From the NCBI RefSeq assembly GCF_029227915.1, contig NC_079881.1, positions 4,836,001 through 4,900,000 of the forward strand: DNA of 64,000 nt, read 5' to 3'. This document shows, piece by piece, positions 58,019 to 64,000 of this stretch. Numbering within the stretch: position 1 is the first letter of the stretch; each line of letters opens with the position of its first letter. A program made the position numbers and the translations under genes. Source of the DNA: Hydractinia symbiolongicarpus (Eukaryota > Cnidaria > Hydrozoa > Anthoathecata > Hydractiniidae). Below the pieces are notes generated by a model. That model was given only the letters and a program-made list of their open reading frames with translations. It was not told where the DNA came from and made no database searches.

Positions 58019-60277
58019 ATTTCAAACTTGTTGACATCTGCTCACGATTCACCGCCCCCTCAAACATCATAATTATTGACTTGCCTCGATTAACCAGCTA
58101 GGCAAGCGCAGCTACGCTAAATTGCTGCATCAGCGCTTTAAGCCAGACGGATGCTGCAAAGTACCCTGGAACTTTCATTTCCAATGTTGGGAGAAAATGT
58201 GCTGATGTAGTAAGCAAGGCTTCCAAAATGTATCCGTTTTCTCTCAGCATGTTTATTGGGAAATTCCTAGAATTTTAAAGATAGTCATTTGCGACGTTTT
58301 GATAGCGGCTCAAAACCGAAGAAGATTTTACACTGCCGTATTAGTACAATAATTTGGTAAGTTTATTTTTATTTTTTATTAAAATATTTTCACGAACGAT
58401 TAAAAATATATTTTTGTGCGCATGTTTAAGTAGAAATTGCATTGCAGGATTTTCCAAGTGATACCACTTCTGTATTTGCACCTTGTCATTTGTTTTGATT
58501 TTGCATAAACAACGGAAATGTGTATATACGTATTGTGTTAGGTAACATAAACACCAAAAATTTAATTAGTATTGGATTTTTTTTTTTTTAAATTTATGAT
58601 TTTCATTAATGGTCACTTACCCTAACTATATGCTTCTGTTTTTTTACCTAGAATGCACTCGTACAAAAATCTACAAACTTTTGTAAAATTGGTAAGTCAT
58701 ACAGGGCCCAACAAAAAAGTAAACACATTTCAATAAAATATGGAAAAGTTAAAAAAATACTGAGAACTTGCAAAATAATGCAGACAATTTGTAAAAAAAT
58801 AATAACAAGAAGCCCAAGGCTTTAACAATTACTGCATTGAAAGCAACAAAACATAAAACAAGCTAGGAAAGTCCATAAGCCGTTTTGGACTAAATTTGAT
58901 ATTTGTTTTGAAGCTTTATTCACAACTTAGAAAAAGCATAAATAAATAAAAACGTCTGATACTGTACAAGTTTATATTGCTTTTCCTCATTCCTGTCCTT
59001 CCCAAATTATTTGTTAAAAATTAAAGTTAGCAGATTAAGATGACAAGTTGTGTTTTATCGGGACTTGCAAGAAATGCTGGATGGTTAGGCTTCAGAAGTT
59101 AAATAATTTCCTCTCGTAGAGTGCACAGAAAATAAACAATTTAAAATAAGTGTGAAAAAGTTGCAAAATAATGCCAGGCCTGGCTATAAATCGTGAGAGA
59201 TCATGTAGCGCTCTGTGAATGTTTGCTGTATCTCAATACAATCATAGCAAAGCTCAACCAAATTTCTTTATATCCATATGCAAACTGAAACAAGATTTCT
59301 ACTTTATGTTTGACATTTTCACTAAGTTTAGTTACCAGTTTAATCATAGTATAATCATCCATCATTGCACCATCACCATCATGGGTTGGATGGGGTATAT
59401 TAATTAACTTCTTCCAATAAACTTTCCAAGCTAACATTCCTGTGCATCAAGCCTGTTCTTATTACTTCCTGCCAAGTCTTTCTAAGTGTACCTTTGTCTT
59501 TTGACCCAGAAACTATGAAGTTTCTACACGTTTTTACCCAATTATCCTAACAAACTCAAACCTCTTATCTGAAGATGTATATGCCATAGAGATTTAGTTT
59601 TTTTAGCTCATCTAACTCCTTACTATTCAAACCGGTACCACACTTCCATCTAACCTTTCCCATGTCACTCCTTTTTAAACAGTCAACCTGTTTCACTGCC
59701 TATGTCTCACCTACCAAAACACTTCTTCCTATTTTATCTTTTACAACTCAACATATCACCTAACTTCTCAACTACTCTAATGAGTCGCTGTTGTACATTA
59801 TTACAGATGGAAAAACTTTGTTGTGTGTCAACTCTTAACCTTGCCTCAAAACAAATGTGTGTCTTATATACCCAATTCTTACAACTCTGAAAAAATGAGT
59901 TAATACCTAGCGCAACTTTTAAGACAAATATCTTGAGAGGGAATAAAGATTCTTCAAAATAATAAAAATATTTCTAGAAAACTTCCAAAGATCTTTGATA
60001 TGAGCTCAACTTGATTTTTCGCGGTAGGTAACCTTTAACAGGCACTGTAGATTTTAGATTTCTTTTACTGACAAACACTCACTCACTCACTCACTCAATA
60101 TAACTCTGTTGCACAGTAAAGTAAGTAAAATATATGCATGCGACTATGTACTTGTATTTATCATTTGTGCGACATGTATGGTTGATGTTATAAAAAACAC
60201 AAAAAGAATTATCTTTTGTCACATTTTTATCAAATTTTATAATTTATTTACTTGTCTTATTATTTTTCAGGAACAAA
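58019..60277. other. Intergenic, shared upstream region of DGKE and the 60278 gene
   Basis: The two genes diverge from here. Possible 5' untranslated exons of the plus-strand gene end at GTAAGT sites near 58358 and 58691 (the latter with a short upstream ATG frame). An acceptor TTTTTCAG at about 60263-60270 leads into the coding exon. The remainder, including a (CACT)n run near 60079-60097, shows no gene. Confidence 0.4.
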
Positions 60278-60998
60278 ATGTCAGAGTCCGATAACGAATG
60301 TATTTTTGTTGAGAGCAATACCCCTAAAAGTTTGATCAATGATTATGATAATGGAGAATGTGATTCGGACAGCGAATCTGTTGATAGCAGTTTCTCCATT
60401 TTAGATAGAACAACAGGTCATTGTCCTTCATTAACCACAGCTTGTCAGACTGGTGGTGAACCACTGGAACAAAGAGGAGATATAATACTGGTATGATAAA
60501 AATACAATAACTAAATTTTTCCTTAAGAATTTTGTGTACTATTTAGAAAAATATAAGATTCAACAAATGCATGTGATTAAACTTTAAAGAGATATAGTCT
60601 AAGTCCACACCTCTGAAGTCTATTTTTCAGATAACTGTGATAAATAGATTACGGCTTCTGTTTCTTTTGACAACTTTTTGTTGATGAACATGTATGAAAA
60701 TGATATCCTTATGCATTCGCCAGGCTAATCACTTATCAGCTTAATAAGAACCAAATTTGGCTTGATAGATCAATATATCAGAATATTAAGACTTTTATGT
60801 TGCAACTTAATTAAATAAACTGTATTTTTTTGCAGTGCTAAATAGTGCCTTTATGAAAAATACAAATAGTGCCTAGTTATTAAATTTGTAATTATGTTTA
60901 GACCAAGGAGATTCCAAATAAAATAGAAAAGCTTACATTTAAAGACTCCAACGCTATTGAGGAAGTGTTAGAACGAGTGAAAGCAAGAGAAAATCTTG
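60278..60998 (+). CDS. N-terminal part of an unrecognised acidic protein with a LIR-like motif (3' end missing)
   Basis: Two exons, 60278-60490 and 60902-60998, join at phase 0 and leave phase 1 at a GTAGGT donor, so the gene continues further right. The 103 visible residues begin MSESDNECIFVESNTPKSLI, continue through an acidic Ser-rich stretch (CDSDSESVDSSFSILDRTTG) and then a helical, charged segment (IEKLTFKDSNAIEEVLERVK) that could begin a coiled coil. F-S-I-L after acidic and Ser residues fits the LC3-interacting (LIR) pattern. That would suit an autophagy or ubiquitin adaptor, but this is speculative and I do not recognise the protein. No third exon was found in the rest of the window. 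Confidence 0.5.
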
Positions 60999-62773
60999 GT
61001 AGGTTACTATTCTACATATATATAGTGAAGATGAATTACCTGTCATTGCGCAACTGCAACTGTTCTAATCAAACAGCAGGAGTAGATAATTCTCAATGGC
61101 ATAAGTATGTTTTGTTATTGGTATTAAAATTGTTAAAAAAAGTTTGGTGTCATGGCCAGAATTTAAGCTATTAAATAATTTTGTACAAAAGTGCATGTTT
61201 GATTTAGTGCCCTCATTTTTTAAAGAAAATAATTTAGTCTCTTTTGTTAATTGCTGAATGGTGAGAGAAGTATGTCTTAGCTGAACATGAACCTGGAACA
61301 TGATAGCCATTACCTTAAAGTTTGTTGATAGTCTGTCAGATTCATAACTTCTATTAAAGTTGTGAAAACACAATCAGGCGACTCCAACTTAATTAGTTGT
61401 TCTAAGGGCCCTACCAATAATCAATTATGTTAGTTTGTGCGATGCGCTAATTTTATAATCAAAAAAATAGTTTCTTTGTTAAAGAAAAGTTTAAATTTTC
61501 ATGTGATTTGTAACAAAAATTAGCTTCCTTTGCAAAATAGTTATAATACAAATGAAATACAAGACAGATTATTTTTGTTCTAACACCCTCCTTCGTTATG
61601 ATTATTATATATGTTCGGATTTACGCTAGCTAAGATGTAATACTGCAAGACTTTTAGTTGATACCAATTACGAAAAATAATAAAAACAAGGTAGAATACG
61701 CTTGTCATAACACCCTCCTCCATTATAAATTTTATAATAAGTTGTGTAGAGCGAGCGAAGAATCTTAGAAATATGCTAATTGCAGTTTCTGAGATTTCCG
61801 CATTATGGAAGCAAGAATTATCACGGTTTAAGGTTCCAGATCTAACCTACTTTCCATTGCAGTGTTTTTGGTCGCAGCTCTGAGTGTTTGAGCATGCGCA
61901 TTGCAAAATATTTCTGGCCGCAGTGCCTGAAATTCCAGGAGCCAGGAAGTTGAGAAGTAGTCAGTTTTTTTGCTGGGAGCTTTGAGTGCTATCCTTAATA
62001 ACCAATGAAATTCCTTTAAATTTGCTGTGTTTGTAAAATTTCGATAACTCATGATTAAGCAAAATTCCTTCACTAAAAATTGTAAACAAGATGGCAGGAA
62101 ACCAGCAGCTAGATGCCTACACAAGGTTATGCAAAATAAGCTACAACGACAGCTTTTGCAGCAGAGTCTGTTGTGTTTTTATTATGTTATTGCATAATTC
62201 ATGTTTAAATTTGCAGTTGATTTCTATGTTTGTTGTTGTTGTTGTCCCAAAAACAAGTTTTGTTTTTCCAACCTCATGTTTATTAATGCGCTAAGCAAAG
62301 AAAGTGACACACGCACCAGTGCTAATAATGATGGCAATACATAGTGTTTCTGAAAAGTATGGCACCACTATCTAAAAAATTTCCACCAAAGAAAAACAGG
62401 CTTTTCAAAATTGACATGTGTCGAGTATGAATTTGATGATGGATGAATAATAGGTCAATGCTTCTACTTAATTGTGAAGTATATTACACACTCTCTGTGA
62501 CCTAATTGTAGGGGGCGGATTATTGACAGGAGTTTTTTTTTTTCAAATCCATTGTTAAATAAATTAAAGTGGTTGAAATATAAATTATCTCTTGTGTAAC
62601 ATGTGTAAGATGAAAACTTTTATTAAAATACAAACATTTTTTTTGTGAAATTAAAATGGGCGTTGCCTCCCCATTGTAAAAGTTTTATTTCATTGATCAA
62701 TAACTGTTTTATAGGTATATATTTCTTGATATATTTTTACCGTACATATCAAACGAGTTTATTGTACTTTTCC
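60999..62773. other. Probable intron or intergenic sequence
   Basis: AT-rich, with a loosely repeated TAACACCCTCCT at about 61582 and 61711. The open frame 61828-62124 (-) has no recognised motif. No exon that fits phase 1 was identified. Confidence 0.35.
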
Positions 62774-63206
62774 AGGGTGACCACTCCTCCCCAAATCCCT
62801 TAAATAACCTTAGAAAAACAAAAAAAAAAAACAAAAAAAAATTTAGCTTTTCTCCTTAATTTCTCCTTATTTCTTAACTTTTCTGATCATAACCTTTTTG
62901 GAAATGTATTCATGGATTGTTCATCACCAGTGACATAACACATATTTCTTTGTTACCTAAAATCCTATATTTTCTATCTTTCAGGGCATAATTTATATGT
63001 GTATTTGTATAATTTTCTTATCATAGAACATATAGTATGTAACTTTAAGGATAGAGAACTAAAATTTTTTTTCTCCTTAATTATCCTTATTTTTTTATCT
63101 TTTTATTTTCGTTCGCAGCAAAATATCCTTAAAAAAAAGTAAATTTGTCTCTTTAATTCTCCTTAATATCCTTACTTTTGTTCTTATTTTATTATTGGTC
63201 ACCCTG
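62774..63206. mobile_element. Possible MITE with CAGGGTGACCA ends
   Basis: CAGGGTGACCA at 62774 and its complement TGGTCACCCTG at 63196-63206 enclose about 430 bp rich in CTCCTTATT motifs, a composition seen in hAT-type MITEs. No clear 8-bp duplication is visible, so the class is uncertain. Confidence 0.4.
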
Positions 63207-63820
63207 TTGTCACCATAGCCACCTGCCATGGAACCGAACCTTCTTTTGAGTTAATATAGTCCTTAAAATTGTCTCTCACTTCTTTTGTAAGGTGACTGTA
63301 GTTGTTATTGCTAACAGAGGTTATATCTTTTATTGCATTACAAATGGATTCATTTCTCCATTCTCTGGGATTTATCCCCAAGTTTTCCCACATTGAGCGT
63401 GAGCAGACCTCAAACTCTATGAAGGAACACTTGATTCTTCTTTTTAGTGTTTTTTATACGTTTTATGTATTCCCTTCGCCTTTGTTTATTGTATGCAGCG
63501 TTTTTCTTGTGTTTTGTCTCTTGGGTATAGTGTATTTGTCGTAATTTGTGTGCATAAGTTTCTTGTTTGTTAGTGTGAAGTATCTGTGCCATGTGTGTGT
63601 GTTAACTGTAAATGTGAAATTTGGGTATTTTTGTGTTTTAGTATAGTATATGTTTTTCGTATGAATTTTCTTTTTTTTACATGGTATTGGCCGTTCGGCA
63701 TCAGGCATTTTGTAGTTAGGTTTAATTTCTGTTATTATATATTGTGATTTAGTTTTTTGTTTTTGTTTGTAGCGTTGTGAAAGGGTGGAAAAAATGTTGA
63801 ATCTTGAAATCACTTCGTGT
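63207..63820 (-). pseudogene. Unassigned open frames, probable element remnant
   Basis: Overlapping minus-strand frames (63463-63813, MPDAERPIPCKKKKIHTKNI; 63410-63592; and 63199-63393, WENLGINPREWRNESICNAI) are Lys-rich and end abruptly at the MITE boundary. They look like one broken coding stretch, possibly of a transposon, but no family is recognised. Confidence 0.3.
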
Positions 63821-63839
63821 CAGTAAACCCATCCCTTAC

Positions 63840-63930
63840 TTGCTACCGCTAAGTTGCCGGAACACCAAGTTTCCTTTATAATCAACAAAGCTCAGGGCAA
63901 TAAATATTCTTTGCAATACGATCTGACATA
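63840..63930 (+). pseudogene. PIF1/Helitron-type helicase fragment
   Basis: One frame reads LLATAKLPEHQVSFIINKAQ, then GNKYSLQYDLT and stop. It resembles the conserved C-terminal helicase motif (AMTINKAQGQ-SL) of PIF1-like and Helitron helicases. Very short and damaged; a chance match is possible. Confidence 0.35.
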
Positions 63931-64000
63931 AGGTTATGAAGAGCAACGTCCCCAAATGCATTGTCCCCAATAAATATGTATGGAAGCATAAACTGCCCAA

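Noticed and set aside
58651-58690. Short exon starting MHSYKNLQTF with a GTAAGT donor
   Set aside because: Spliced to the 60271 acceptor it stops after about 20 codons, so it is at most an upstream frame in a 5' untranslated exon.
61828-62124. 98-codon minus-strand frame
   Set aside because: No motif, no splice context and no agreement with neighbouring exons.
1-64000. CRISPR array, operon or bacterial-type defence system
   Set aside because: No spaced short repeats, no ribosome-binding-site-led gene runs, and introns throughout; the window is eukaryotic.

Overview
The window is animal nuclear DNA. It is AT-rich, with genes split by short GT-AG introns, clear one-to-one matches to animal genes (BBS7, cyclin C, CANT1, PLD6/Zucchini, DGK-epsilon) and a heavy load of DNA transposons, LINEs, copia-type LTR elements and tRNA-derived SINEs. 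The mix of transposons and a small secreted acidic/cationic peptide precursor resembling hydrozoan arminins suggest a cnidarian, probably a medusozoan. I cannot fix the species.

Layout. 1-2019: 3' end of an NAD-dependent epimerase/dehydratase gene (+). 3554-6227: a three-exon type II membrane protein of FAM234 (ITFG3) type (-). 7756-8384: a pogo/Tigger-like MITE. 9444-14447: a complete-looking Mutator-like (MULE) transposon with 34-bp inverted ends, a 9-bp target duplication and an 11-exon open gene joining MULE transposase, SWIM finger, Ulp1-type protease and PHD finger. 15060-22745: a nested graveyard in which one LINE is split by a second truncated LINE, a truncated copia element and a full-length but broken copia element with 108-bp LTRs.

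23724-32778 is the gene-dense core, all on +: PLD6, BBS7, CCNC and CANT1. All except BBS7 are intronless. 34746-36445: a truncated LINE (-). 37476-38905: a three-exon gene (-) for a 77-residue secreted precursor (signal peptide, acidic spacer, Arg/His/Tyr-rich tail). 40363-41274: an intronless class A GPCR. 42690-44040: a dead retrotransposon tail. 45273-46012: a second candidate small secreted cationic peptide gene with a (TTCG)n array in its last intron. 49340-49411: tRNA-Ala(TGC). 50460-58018: the nine-exon DGKE gene (-), whose last exon tail is tandemly repeated downstream. 60278 onward: the start of an unrecognised acidic, possibly coiled-coil protein (+), divergent from DGKE.

The host genes do not form one pathway: they are neighbours for piRNA biogenesis (PLD6), the BBSome (BBS7), Mediator kinase (CCNC), ER/Golgi nucleotidase (CANT1) and phosphatidylinositol-cycle lipid signalling (DGKE). 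The least ordinary items are the MULE with fused protease and PHD finger, the two secreted peptide genes, and a dispersed family of short elements with (GTCT)n, a 3' hairpin and a CTAG-type end that look like Helitron/Helentron-derived repeats. All exon models were spliced by eye from frame, phase and GT-AG sites, without transcripts or database searches.
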